This document shows positions 8,707-17,261 of a stretch of DNA of 64,000 nt, piece after piece. Origin of the DNA: Bordetella sp. BOR01 (GTDB lineage Bacteria; Pseudomonadota; Gammaproteobacteria; Burkholderiales; Burkholderiaceae_B); NCBI RefSeq assembly GCF_019218885.1, contig NZ_JAHUWT010000004.1, positions 434,001 through 498,000 on the forward strand. Reading direction: 5' to 3'. The position numbers and the translations under genes are program-made. The number at the start of each line of letters is the position of its first letter. The first letter of the stretch is position 1. Below the pieces are notes generated by a model. The model was not told where the DNA came from. It saw only the letters and a program-made list of their open reading frames with translations, and searched no databases.

Positions 8707-11439
8707 TCAGCTCGCTGTGGCGGCAACGGTCCAGCCGCCGCTATCGTCCGGCGCCACATGCAGGGCGCTCAAGGTACGGCCCTCGGCCAACGCCGACAGC
8801 ACCGTATCCGACAGCAAGGGCATCAGGCTCTTGCGCAGAATAAAGTCGATATTGCGGGCGCCGCTGTCGACTTCGGTGCAGCGAGCCGCAATGGTATCGC
8901 GCACCGTCGCATCGAAACTGAGCTGAATACGGTTGGCCGCCACCAGGCGGTGTGCCAGTTTGTTCAGTTTCAGATCGACGATGCCGGCCAGTTCGGACGG
9001 CGGCAATGTGTAATAGGGCACCACGGTCATGCGCGCCAACAGGGCGGGCTTGAAATGCTTGGCCAACACAGGGTGGATCGCTGTCGTCAGCGCCTCGGCG
9101 TCGGGCCGGCCGTCGCGCGTCAGCCGGACGATTTCCTCGGTGGCCAGGTTGCTGGTCAAGAACACCACCGTGTTGCTGAAATCGATCACCCGACCCTCTC
9201 CGTCGGCCAGCGTGCCTTTGTCGAACACCTGGTAAAACAGGTTGACGACATCCAGGTGGGCTTTTTCGACTTCGTCCAGCAGCACTACGGAATAGGGGCG
9301 TTTGCGCACGGCTTCGGTCAACACGCCGCCTTCGCCGTAGCCCACGTAGCCCGGCGGCGAACCGACCAACCGGCTGACGGTATGCTTTTCCTGGAACTCA
9401 CTCATATTGATGGACACCAGTGCGTGTTCGCCGCCGAACAGCTGGTCGGCCACCGCCAGGCCTGTTTCTGTCTTGCCCACGCCGGACGGGCCCACCAGCA
9501 AGAACACGCCCATGGGCTGCTGCGGATCCCGCAAGCCCGATTGCGCAGCCTTGACCGTGGCCGAAATCTGGTCCACTGCATGATCTTGGCCGCGTATGCG
9601 TTCCTTGATGCGATCGGCCAGCGCCAGCACGCCGCTGACGGCATCGCGCTGCATCTTGCCCAGGGGCACGCCCGTCCAATCGGATACCACCCGCGCCACG
9701 GCGTCGGGGTCGGTTTCGATGAATACCAGGGGCGAATTGCCCTGCAGGCTTTTCAGCTTGTTGCGGGCCTCATCCAGCTGGGCCGACAGGGCTTCCGGCG
9801 TGGCTGGCGATGCCGTGGAAGCCTCCGCGGCAGGAGTTTCTGCCGGCTCGGCAGCGGGCGCCTCGGCACTTTCGGCAGGGGCTTCGACCGCCAGTTCCGT
9901 GGGCGTATCTTGCGCCATTCCCAGCTGGCGCCGCAGCGCCAGCACGGCCTGCGCCGCTTCTTTTTCAATCTTCCAGCGCGTTTCCAGTTCGTCGTGCTGT
10001 ACCTGCAGGTCCGCGCGCTCGGCCTCGATCTCGTCCAGCCGGTCACTGTAGGTGCCGGGTTGGAATTGCACGTCGCGCGCCAGCGCCACGCGCTCGCGCT
10101 CCAGGCCGGCCAGGCGGCTTTCCAGGCCCTCGAGTTCGGCCGGCTTCACGCCCAGGCCTATGCGTACCCGTGCCGCCGCCGTATCCAGCAGGTCGACGGC
10201 CTTGTCGGGCAGCAGGCGCCCTGTAATGTAGCGGTTCGACAACTCCGCGGCCGCCACGATGGCGTCGTCGCGCACCGTGACACCATGGGCTGCCTCGTAG
10301 CGGTCTTTCAGGCCGCGCAGGATCTGCACTGCGGTCTGCACATTGGGCTCGTCCAGCTTCACCAGCTGGAACCGGCGCGCCAAGGCCGGGTCTTTCTCGA
10401 AATACTTCTTGTATTCGGACCACGTCGTGGCCGCCACGGTGCGCAGTTCCCCACGCGCCAGGGCGGGCTTGAGCAAGTTGGCGGCGTCCGACCCGCCTGT
10501 CTGGCCACCCGCGCCGATCAGCATGTGCGCCTCGTCGATGAACAGGATGATCGGCTTGGCCGATCCCTTGATTTCGTCAATGACGCCACGCAGCCTGTTC
10601 TCGAACTCGCCCTTCACGCTGGCGCCCGCCTCGAGCAGGCCCAGGTCCAGCCCCAGCAGGCGCGTATCGCGCAGAAACTCGGGTACGTCGCCGTTGACGA
10701 TACGCAGGGCCAGTCCTTCGACCACGGCGGTCTTGCCTACGCCGGGCTCGCCCACGCAGATCGGATTGTTCTTGCGGCGGCGGGCCAGGATGTCGATCAT
10801 TTGCCTGATTTCGTTGTCGCGACCGAACACCGGGTCGATTTTTCCCGCTGCGGCCTTGACGGTGAAGTCTTCACAGAAGCGCCCGATGGCGGCTTCGCCC
10901 GCCGTGCCGCCCGCGGCCGATGCGGCGCCCGCACCCAGGCCCTCGGTGCTGCGCGTGTCGGTTTCGCTGGAGCCATCGACAATGCTGTCGAATTCGGCCG
11001 CCAGTTTTTCGCGCGAGATCGACCGCAGCGTTTCAGCGTAACGCGTACCCGCGCCGTAATAGCTCAGGCGCGCCAGCAAGGCCAGCAGCATGGCGCCGCT
11101 GCGCACGCGGCTCTGGCCCAGCGTGATCGATGCCATCAGCCACGATTCCTGCACCCATCCGGTCAGCAGGCCGGCGAATACCGGGCGTCCGGGGTTGCCG
11201 TTTTTCAGCTGACCCAGCGCATCATCCAGTTGCGCGGTCAGGCGCAGGACGTCGATATCGAATTGCGCCAGAATGCGGGCGGCATCGCCATCGGGCGCTT
11301 CGATCAGGCGGCGCAGCATGTGTTCGACGGAAATTTCGTAATGATTGCGCGCCAGCGTCAGGCCCGCTGCACCTTCCAGGGCGGCCGAGCAATACGGATT
11401 CAGGCGCGCGAATAGCGGTTTGAGTTCTACCAGCATCAT
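8707..11439 (-). CDS. clpV: T6SS sheath-recycling AAA+ ATPase ClpV/TssH
   Basis: ClpV disassembles the contracted TssB/TssC sheath using ATP. The 910-residue product has a Clp-N domain, a first AAA+ module with Walker A GEPGVGKT near residue 230 and Walker B ILFIDEAH near 298, a coiled middle domain, and a second AAA+ module with GPSGVGKTE near 647 and VVLLDEVEKAH. The middle region contains an Ala/Glu/Pro-rich insertion of roughly 45 residues (about 507-552). I chose the ATG at 11439, which overlaps the tssG stop as ATGA and follows GAGGTC. The same frame is open to 12096 but that part is only tssG in another frame. Confidence 0.95.
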   Translation of the reverse strand: MMLVELKPLFARLNPYCSAALEGAAGLTLARNHYEISVEHMLRRLIEAPDGDAARILAQFDIDVLRLTAQLDDALGQLKNGNPGRPVFAGLLTGWVQESWLMASITLGQSRVRSGAMLLALLARLSYYGAGTRYAETLRSISREKLAAEFDSIVDGSSETDTRSTEGLGAGAASAAGGTAGEAAIGRFCEDFTVKAAAGKIDPVFGRDNEIRQMIDILARRRKNNPICVGEPGVGKTAVVEGLALRIVNGDVPEFLRDTRLLGLDLGLLEAGASVKGEFENRLRGVIDEIKGSAKPIILFIDEAHMLIGAGGQTGGSDAANLLKPALARGELRTVAATTWSEYKKYFEKDPALARRFQLVKLDEPNVQTAVQILRGLKDRYEAAHGVTVRDDAIVAAAELSNRYITGRLLPDKAVDLLDTAAARVRIGLGVKPAELEGLESRLAGLERERVALARDVQFQPGTYSDRLDEIEAERADLQVQHDELETRWKIEKEAAQAVLALRRQLGMAQDTPTELAVEAPAESAEAPAAEPAETPAAEASTASPATPEALSAQLDEARNKLKSLQGNSPLVFIETDPDAVARVVSDWTGVPLGKMQRDAVSGVLALADRIKERIRGQDHAVDQISATVKAAQSGLRDPQQPMGVFLLVGPSGVGKTETGLAVADQLFGGEHALVSINMSEFQEKHTVSRLVGSPPGYVGYGEGGVLTEAVRKRPYSVVLLDEVEKAHLDVVNLFYQVFDKGTLADGEGRVIDFSNTVVFLTSNLATEEIVRLTRDGRPDAEALTTAIHPVLAKHFKPALLARMTVVPYYTLPPSELAGIVDLKLNKLAHRLVAANRIQLSFDATVRDTIAARCTEVDSGARNIDFILRKSLMPLLSDTVLSALAEGRTLSALHVAPDDSGGWTVAATAS

Positions 11440-12482
11440 TGCAGGACCTCGTTGGAAATGCGTGTGGGTTCGGTATTGATCGGCAAGAAGACTTCGTCGT
11501 AGCGCGGCCACGGGTTGGCCGGATCTCCCGGCGCCGTTTCGGGCAGCCATGTGTCCAGGCCAAGCTGGCACCAACCTTCGCCCAGGCTGGCGCCCAACCG
11601 CTGCTGCGGCTCGACGCGCAAGCCCAGCACACAGCGCAGCGGCGTACGCAAATACAAGGTGATAGCGCGTACCAGGCGCTCGTGCAGCGCTGCGCCGGGC
11701 AGCAGGTCTTGCAGGCGGTCGGCCGGAACCGGGCCGATATGCATGACCAGGCCACCGGCCCGATCGGCGACCTGGCTGCCCAGCATGGCGTCTTCGCCCA
11801 ACTGGCAGGCCTGCACCGACAACAGGCAACGCGCCGGATCGGGAATCGACACGGTTTCGGCGACGCAGGGCTCCACATCCACCGGCAGCCCGCCCAGCAA
11901 GCCTGCCGCCAGGGACTGCAGGCCCAGCGCAGAACGGGGAAACTGGTTGAAATTGCCGGCATGCGGCAACAGTCCGCGCACGTCCGGATGGCGCCCGGCC
12001 ACGCCACCGGCCATGCCCACCAGCGCGTACAGATGGTCCAGGCGGTTGGCATCCTGCCGTTCGGCCACGGCCAGCCAGGTACGGTTTTTTTCCCACGCAC
12101 GAAACAGCAGCGGGTACAGCGCGGCATGCAGGATGTCGATGAAATCGCGCGACGTCGAAGTGCCCTGCAACTGCTCTTCGATCAGATCTTCGGTGTAGAA
12201 CGTCGGCAAGGGCGAGGTAACGCCATACAAGCCGAAGAAGTTGGCGGTAATCCGGTACTTGCCATCGGCGTCGCGTTCGATCTGTTCGATATCGCGATCC
12301 GGAAAGGACAGCGTGGCAGACGGACGCACCCGCACATTCTGCGAAAACTCCTGCGCACTGGCGCTGCGCAGGCGCAGCAGCCGCAACGCCTGGAAGAAGG
12401 CATAGCGATGTCCCTGCGCCAGCAGCGGATCAGTAGGCGATTGCGCTACAGCAGGCGATAGCGACCAATCTTCGCGGGCCAT
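11436..12482 (-). CDS. tssG: T6SS baseplate protein TssG
   Basis: TssG is the baseplate wedge subunit that binds two copies of TssF. The 348-residue product has the family landmark YAFFQALRLL at about residues 27-36, a VRPSATLSFP-like segment and a TxFFGLYG-V-SPLP segment near 85-95. The ATG at 12482 has GGAG about 11 bases upstream and overlaps the end of tssF by 37 bp; no internal Met fits better. The stop overlaps the clpV start. Length is normal for the family. Confidence 0.94.
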   Translation of the reverse strand: MAREDWSLSPAVAQSPTDPLLAQGHRYAFFQALRLLRLRSASAQEFSQNVRVRPSATLSFPDRDIEQIERDADGKYRITANFFGLYGVTSPLPTFYTEDLIEEQLQGTSTSRDFIDILHAALYPLLFRAWEKNRTWLAVAERQDANRLDHLYALVGMAGGVAGRHPDVRGLLPHAGNFNQFPRSALGLQSLAAGLLGGLPVDVEPCVAETVSIPDPARCLLSVQACQLGEDAMLGSQVADRAGGLVMHIGPVPADRLQDLLPGAALHERLVRAITLYLRTPLRCVLGLRVEPQQRLGASLGEGWCQLGLDTWLPETAPGDPANPWPRYDEVFLPINTEPTRISNEVLQ

Positions 12483-14170
12483 TCCAGGGTTTCTCCGTTA
12501 ACGGTGTCCACCAGCGTCAGGGCGCTGAAGGTATTGATGGCTGTCATACCTGCCAGGAATTCATCCAGCACTGTTCCAAACAGGAACAGGCTGCCGCTAC
12601 CCGGAAAGTGATCGCCGCGGCACTCAATGCGCACATCGCTGCCTTCCACCGGCATGCCGTGCACGATGCGTCGTACCGGTACTACCGTCACGCGTTCGAT
12701 CGAGTCGACACTGCGGCGCGCGGCCGCATGGCGTTGGGCGTCGGCCTGGCGCGCAGGCACATACAGCGACAGCAAGTCACGCAACTGGCCCTCGTTGGCC
12801 AGCGCCAGATGGTTGGAATTCAAGTGCGACAGCACTCGCCATAGCAAGGTGCTGTCGATGACCGGCGGGCTGTGCGGCGTGATGCCATGGATATTGCTGA
12901 ACTGCACCCGTGGCGGCGAACTGTCGGTGGGCTCGCAGATGTCGCCCAACCGCAAGCTTTGCGGCAGGTCGCCGTGCGTGCAGGTCAAGCGCGTTGAAAG
13001 CGTCAAGGGCTGCGGCGTTTCGCCAGCGGCGTAGGGCAGGCTCAGGAAATGATCGTAGCCGCGATTCAAGGCCGAGGCACGGATACTGAGGTTATACGAT
13101 GCCGTGTCCTCGCCCCGCATCGCCGCAAACGCATGGTATTCCTGCTCGGTGCCATTGGCTGCCCGGGCCTGGACGCTGTCCACCGAAAAAATCTGTTCCA
13201 CGGGCCGGTTGCCCCGCGCTATCGGACGAATGCGGTAATCGGGCTGAAGATGATCGATACGGACCGGATGCGCGTCGTGCCCGAACAGATTGACGGCCGG
13301 GGTCGCGTTCAGGATGAAACTCGATGGCCCGATGGCGGGCGCCCAGGCTGGCACCTGGTCGAACATGATCTGCACTGAGAACCGGCCATCCGCGCTACGC
13401 GAGGTCCATTGTGAAAAGCCTGCGATATCCAGGAACAGCAGCTTCTCTGGCAGGGCGAAGTACTCGTACAGCACGCGCCAGGCGGGGTGGGCGCCGCTCG
13501 GCCAGGGCAGCAGTTCCAGTTCGGGGCGCAAGCCCGCCGGCTGGATGGCGCTGGCCGGCAGCACCGTCAAGGGGTTGCCCTGGGCGCTGATGCGCACCTC
13601 GCGCGCATGGCGCAGCAGCAGCAGGTACAGGCGTGCCGCGTCGGCATGCGCATCGCCCAGGAAAAACCGCAGGCTGTCGCCTGCCCAGTCCGAACCAGCC
13701 ATGCCGGCCATGCTGAATTGCAATCGCAGCGAACGGGGCTGCGTGCCGCCGCCTTCCCATTGGGCGCCAAGCAGTGCCACGGGCTCGAGGGTTACGGGAA
13801 ACGAGGCCCGGAATATGGCGCGCAAGTCATCCACCGGAACGGACGCGAACTCGGTGCCCGCCGGGATTGTCACGGGGCCTTCCAACGCCGCGCGAGGCTG
13901 GTAGCGCATGATGGTCATGCAGGGCAGGGGCCGCAGCATGTGCGGAAACAGCAGTTGCGCCAGGTTCTGGATGAATTCGGGAAAATCGTCATCCAGCCGA
14001 TGGCGCATCAGCCCGGTCATGAAGGCGACACCTTCAAGCAGGCGTTCAACGTCGGGGTCGCTGGCGCTACCGGCACCCAGAAGAGGAGCCAGCGCGGGGT
14101 TGCTGGCGGCGAATTCAGCCGCGAGCGTGCGCAGGTAGCCCAGTTCCTGTTCGTAGTAGCGATTCAGCAT
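12446..14170 (-). CDS. tssF: T6SS baseplate protein TssF
   Basis: TssF is the major wedge protein of the T6SS baseplate (formerly VasA/ImpG). The 574-residue protein opens with MLNRYYEQELGYLR, the near-invariant start of the family, followed by an L-PLLG-GSASDPDVERLLEG-type segment at about residues 27-50. Length matches the family (about 580-620). It is 3 bp downstream of tssE and overlaps tssG by 37 bp, so the three baseplate genes should be co-translated. Confidence 0.95.
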   Translation of the reverse strand: MLNRYYEQELGYLRTLAAEFAASNPALAPLLGAGSASDPDVERLLEGVAFMTGLMRHRLDDDFPEFIQNLAQLLFPHMLRPLPCMTIMRYQPRAALEGPVTIPAGTEFASVPVDDLRAIFRASFPVTLEPVALLGAQWEGGGTQPRSLRLQFSMAGMAGSDWAGDSLRFFLGDAHADAARLYLLLLRHAREVRISAQGNPLTVLPASAIQPAGLRPELELLPWPSGAHPAWRVLYEYFALPEKLLFLDIAGFSQWTSRSADGRFSVQIMFDQVPAWAPAIGPSSFILNATPAVNLFGHDAHPVRIDHLQPDYRIRPIARGNRPVEQIFSVDSVQARAANGTEQEYHAFAAMRGEDTASYNLSIRASALNRGYDHFLSLPYAAGETPQPLTLSTRLTCTHGDLPQSLRLGDICEPTDSSPPRVQFSNIHGITPHSPPVIDSTLLWRVLSHLNSNHLALANEGQLRDLLSLYVPARQADAQRHAAARRSVDSIERVTVVPVRRIVHGMPVEGSDVRIECRGDHFPGSGSLFLFGTVLDEFLAGMTAINTFSALTLVDTVNGETLEWPAKIGRYRLL

Positions 14171-14173
14171 GGC

Positions 14174-14593
14174 CTATTGCCTTTTCAGTGACACGCGACC
14201 ATTCGCGGCCACGTGCGACGTCAGACGGATCGGTATCGCGCGGTCATCCACGGCAATCAGGCCGGTGATGGAAAACGCCAGCGACAGGACCTCGTCTTGA
14301 GACTCGGCAAAGGTGATCTGCGGCTGCTGCAGGCGCGGCTCGTAGCGCTGGATCATGCGATTCATGTCCTCGATCATCTGTCCCGTGGTGCCGGCGGTGA
14401 AAGACCCGGCCAGGTTGGTGAAGTCCGGCACGCCGAACAAGGGGTCGATAGGCACGCTGCCCTGGCGCGTGTTGAGAATGCGCCGCAGGTGGCTCAGGAT
14501 CGAGTCGACCAGGACCTCGGCGCGGGTAATGTGCGAACGCTGCACTTCGGCCCCCAGGCCGGCGACGCGTTCCAGTAAGCGAAGCTCTTTCAT
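14174..14593 (-). CDS. tssE: T6SS baseplate protein TssE (gp25-like)
   Basis: TssE is the small gp25-like wedge protein that starts sheath polymerisation. The 139-residue product has an RLLERV N-terminal helix, an ILNTRQGSVPIDPLFG-like core at about residues 40-55 and an EPRL segment near 85; these are the conserved parts of the gp25 family. It sits 46 bp after hcp, with a GC-rich hairpin in the gap, and 3 bp before tssF. Confidence 0.94.
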   Translation of the reverse strand: MKELRLLERVAGLGAEVQRSHITRAEVLVDSILSHLRRILNTRQGSVPIDPLFGVPDFTNLAGSFTAGTTGQMIEDMNRMIQRYEPRLQQPQITFAESQDEVLSLAFSITGLIAVDDRAIPIRLTSHVAANGRVSLKRQ

Positions 14594-14606
14594 TGGGGCA
14601 AGGAAA

Positions 14607-14626
14607 GCGGGGCCCGCCGGGCCCGC
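14607..14626 (-). terminator. GC-rich hairpin between hcp and tssE, possible attenuator
   Basis: The arms GCGGGCCC and GGGCCCCGC flank a 3-base loop (one extra G in one arm). On the minus strand the hairpin is followed by CTTTCCTT rather than a full T-run. It lies just after the hcp stop, where a partial terminator or mRNA-stabilising 3' end would raise Hcp output relative to the baseplate genes. This role is inference; the inverted repeat is visible. Confidence 0.4.
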
Positions 14627-14638
14627 GCCCTCAAGCGA

Positions 14639-15124
14639 TTATTTCGGCGCCAGCCACGAATCTTCCGATTCGATGCCGTCCGGCTCCCAGGTCCACACGA
14701 TTTTCTCGTAGGTCATGCCGACGTCTTCCATGTGCCCCAACTGACGGTTATCGGGCTGCAGGCAGTTCGGCACCCACAGGCGCGTGGCCACGAGCACAGC
14801 CTTCTCGAGCTGAATGGTGTAGTACTTTTCTTCGGTGCCCTTGGGACTGATGCGGTAGAACTCGAGCGTCACCGACTTGAGCTGTTCGCCCGAGCACAGG
14901 GCCTGATACAGTTTGGGCGACGACTTGTCGATTTCCTTCACCAGGGTGATGCCCAGATGCTGGCGCTTGCCCGAGGGCAGGCCGGTTTGCGGGTTCTTGG
15001 GCAGTTCGATGGAATGCTCGACCGCCTGGATGAGGATCTTTCCCTCGTGGCCGCTGACTTCGCAAGAACCTTCGATCTTGCCTTGGTTTTCCCCTTCCAG
15101 GGTGAGATAGCACGGCATGGCCAT
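14639..15124 (-). CDS. hcp: T6SS tube protein Hcp (TssD)
   Basis: Hcp hexamers stack to form the inner tube that is propelled from the cell. The 161-residue product shows family features: MPCYLTLEGENQGKIEGSC at the N-terminus, HSIELPKNPQTGLPSGKRQH at about residues 40-60, and a C-terminal VGMTYEKIVWTWEPDGIESEDSW region. The start at 15124 has AAGGAGA upstream; a longer open frame to 15202 has no ribosome site. It is about 100 bp downstream of tssC. Confidence 0.97.
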   Translation of the reverse strand: MAMPCYLTLEGENQGKIEGSCEVSGHEGKILIQAVEHSIELPKNPQTGLPSGKRQHLGITLVKEIDKSSPKLYQALCSGEQLKSVTLEFYRISPKGTEEKYYTIQLEKAVLVATRLWVPNCLQPDNRQLGHMEDVGMTYEKIVWTWEPDGIESEDSWLAPK

Positions 15125-15225
15125 GGTAAATTTCTCCTTGCAGTTGATGACAGTTGGTGCAATTGCATGCAGGACCGGTGGCGTGCCGGTGGCAGCCGGC
15201 ACGCCAGTTCCGGCAGGTCAGCGGA

Positions 15226-16713
15226 TCAGCTCTTGTCGAGCTTGCCCACCAGCGAAAGCGTGAATGACGCACCCATGTACTTGAAATGAGGGCGTACCTT
15301 CAGACCCACGCGGTACCATCCCGGATCACCTTCCACATCCGAAACGGTAATTTCAGCCTGGCGCAACGGACGGCGGCTGCGCACGCCGGCCGCCGGGTTG
15401 TCCATATCCGCCACATACTGGCGGATCCAGTTGTTCAGTTCCGACTCCAGGTCGGTGCGCTCCTTCCAGGTACCGATGTTCTCGCGCTGGATCACCTTGA
15501 TGTAGTGCGCAAGCCGGCTCACGATGAAGATGTACGGAAGCTGGGTGCCGAGCTTGTAGTTCAGTTCGGCGTCCTTGCCTTCTTTGTTGTTGCCGAAGAA
15601 CTTGGGCTTCTGCACTGAATTGGCCGAGAAGAATGCGGCGTTGTCGGTGTTCTTGCGCATGGTCAGCGCAATGAAACCCTGTTCAGCCAGTTCGAATTCC
15701 CGTCGCTCGGAAATCAGCACCTCGGTGGGAATCTTGGTCTGCGTCTCGCCCATGGCCTCATAGTTGTAGACCGGCAGGTCGCCAACGGTGCCACCGCCTT
15801 GCGGGCCAATGATATTGGCGCACCAGCGGTACTGGGCAAAGCTCTCCGACAGGCGGCTGGCAAACGCGAACGCGGCGTTGCCCCACAGGAATTCCTGATT
15901 GCCGCCCGACACATCTTCGTTGTAGCGGAACTGTTTGGTGGGCACGGTATCGTCGCCGTATGGCACACGCAACAGGAAGTTGGGCAGTGTCAGGCCGACG
16001 AAGCGGGCATCTTCTGTTTGCCGGAAGGCGTTCCACTTCGCGTATTGCGGGCCTTCGAATACCGCGGCCAGATCCTTCAGGTTGGGCAGGCCCGCATACG
16101 AGTCCATGCCGAAGAACTGCGGGCCGGCAGCCGCGATGAACGGCGTATGCGCCATGGCGGCAACGCTGGCCACCGATTGCAGCAGCTTGATGTCCTGCCC
16201 GCCAGGGCCGAACTCATAGTTGCCCACGATGGTGCCGAACGGTTCGCCGCCGAATTGGCCGAATTCCGCGGTGTACACCGCCTTGTACAAGCCGGAGCGG
16301 GTGATGTCCGAGGCGTCTTCGAAATCCTCCAGCAACGCCTGCTTGGACACATTCAGGATCTCGATGCGATTGTTCTCGCGAAAATCGGTCCGGTCGATCA
16401 GGAACTTCAGCGAGCGCCACGACGATTCCAGCTTCTGGAATTGTTCCTGATGCATGATGGCATCGACTTGCCGGCACAATTTGCGGTCCAGGCCCGATAT
16501 CATTTCGTCTATCAGGCCCTGGCTGACCTTCTGCTGCGCGCGGCTCGGTTCGAGCAGTTCCGCCACGAAGGCTTCCAGCCCCTGGCGAGTGATGGAATAG
16601 GCGTCGTCACCGGGCTTGACACGGGTCGACTCGATCAACTGGTCGATGAGCGACCCGCCGGCTTGTTCGGTGGGTTGCGCGGCGCCCTGTTGCTGGGGAG
16701 ATTCCTGGCTCAT
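15226..16713 (-). CDS. tssC: T6SS contractile sheath large subunit TssC
   Basis: TssC (VipB) makes, with TssB, the contractile sheath around the Hcp tube. The 495-residue protein carries the conserved LDRKLCRQVDAIMHQEQFQKLESSWR-type region at about residues 70-100, then FGTIVGNYEFGPG near 160 and an FLLRVPYG segment near 245. The ATG at 16713 follows AAGGAGTAATCG. tssB ends 3 bp upstream, so sheath subunits are coupled. Confidence 0.97.
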   Translation of the reverse strand: MSQESPQQQGAAQPTEQAGGSLIDQLIESTRVKPGDDAYSITRQGLEAFVAELLEPSRAQQKVSQGLIDEMISGLDRKLCRQVDAIMHQEQFQKLESSWRSLKFLIDRTDFRENNRIEILNVSKQALLEDFEDASDITRSGLYKAVYTAEFGQFGGEPFGTIVGNYEFGPGGQDIKLLQSVASVAAMAHTPFIAAAGPQFFGMDSYAGLPNLKDLAAVFEGPQYAKWNAFRQTEDARFVGLTLPNFLLRVPYGDDTVPTKQFRYNEDVSGGNQEFLWGNAAFAFASRLSESFAQYRWCANIIGPQGGGTVGDLPVYNYEAMGETQTKIPTEVLISERREFELAEQGFIALTMRKNTDNAAFFSANSVQKPKFFGNNKEGKDAELNYKLGTQLPYIFIVSRLAHYIKVIQRENIGTWKERTDLESELNNWIRQYVADMDNPAAGVRSRRPLRQAEITVSDVEGDPGWYRVGLKVRPHFKYMGASFTLSLVGKLDKS

Positions 16714-16716
16714 CGA

Positions 16717-17235
16717 TTACTCCTTGGACGGGCCGGAAGCGGGATCCGTCGATTGCACACCCAATTCACCCAGCAAGCGTTCGCGGGCGCCTTCATCTTG
16801 AATGAGCGCCTGCAGCCGCTTGCGGAATTCGGGAAGATTGCCCAGCGGGCCTTTCAACGACTTCAGGGCTTCGCGCAGCTCGATCAACTGGCGCAGTTCG
16901 GGCACTTGCTCGACCAGGGCATCGGGTTCGAAGTCGCGGATGTTCTCGAACTTGAGCGTCACGGGCAACGACTCGTCGCTCTCGCCCTCGGTCAGGCGAT
17001 TGGGCACCGCCATCGTGACGTTCAGGCCCTGGGCCTTGAGCACATCGTTGAAATTGTCTTTGTCGACCTGGATGGGCTTGCGTTCATCCAGCGGCGTGTC
17101 CGACTCTTGCAGCGTGAAATCGCCCAGCACCAACTGCTTCAGAGGCAGTTCGACTTCCTCTTGCGCATCGCCGGTAGCGGACTTGTAGACGATGTTGACG
17201 CGTTCCTTGGGGGCGACGGATCCATCAGTAGCCAT
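16717..17235 (-). CDS. tssB: T6SS contractile sheath small subunit TssB
   Basis: TssB (VipA) is the small sheath subunit. The 172-residue product has the VNIVYK start segment, the LPLKQLVLGDFT motif at about residues 30-42, and the LKFENIRDFEPDALVEQVPEL segment at about 90-110. I chose 17235 because AAGGAGTACTGCA precedes the ATG. The frame extends to 17424, but that part lies inside tssA. Confidence 0.96.
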   Translation of the reverse strand: MATDGSVAPKERVNIVYKSATGDAQEEVELPLKQLVLGDFTLQESDTPLDERKPIQVDKDNFNDVLKAQGLNVTMAVPNRLTEGESDESLPVTLKFENIRDFEPDALVEQVPELRQLIELREALKSLKGPLGNLPEFRKRLQALIQDEGARERLLGELGVQSTDPASGPSKE

Positions 17236-17261
17236 TGCAGTACTCCTTGGTAGCAGATAGG

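Noticed and set aside
8758-11415. 885-residue plus-strand open frame across clpV
   Set aside because: It is the antisense shadow of a strongly conserved ClpV gene; it has no recognisable motif and no ribosome site.
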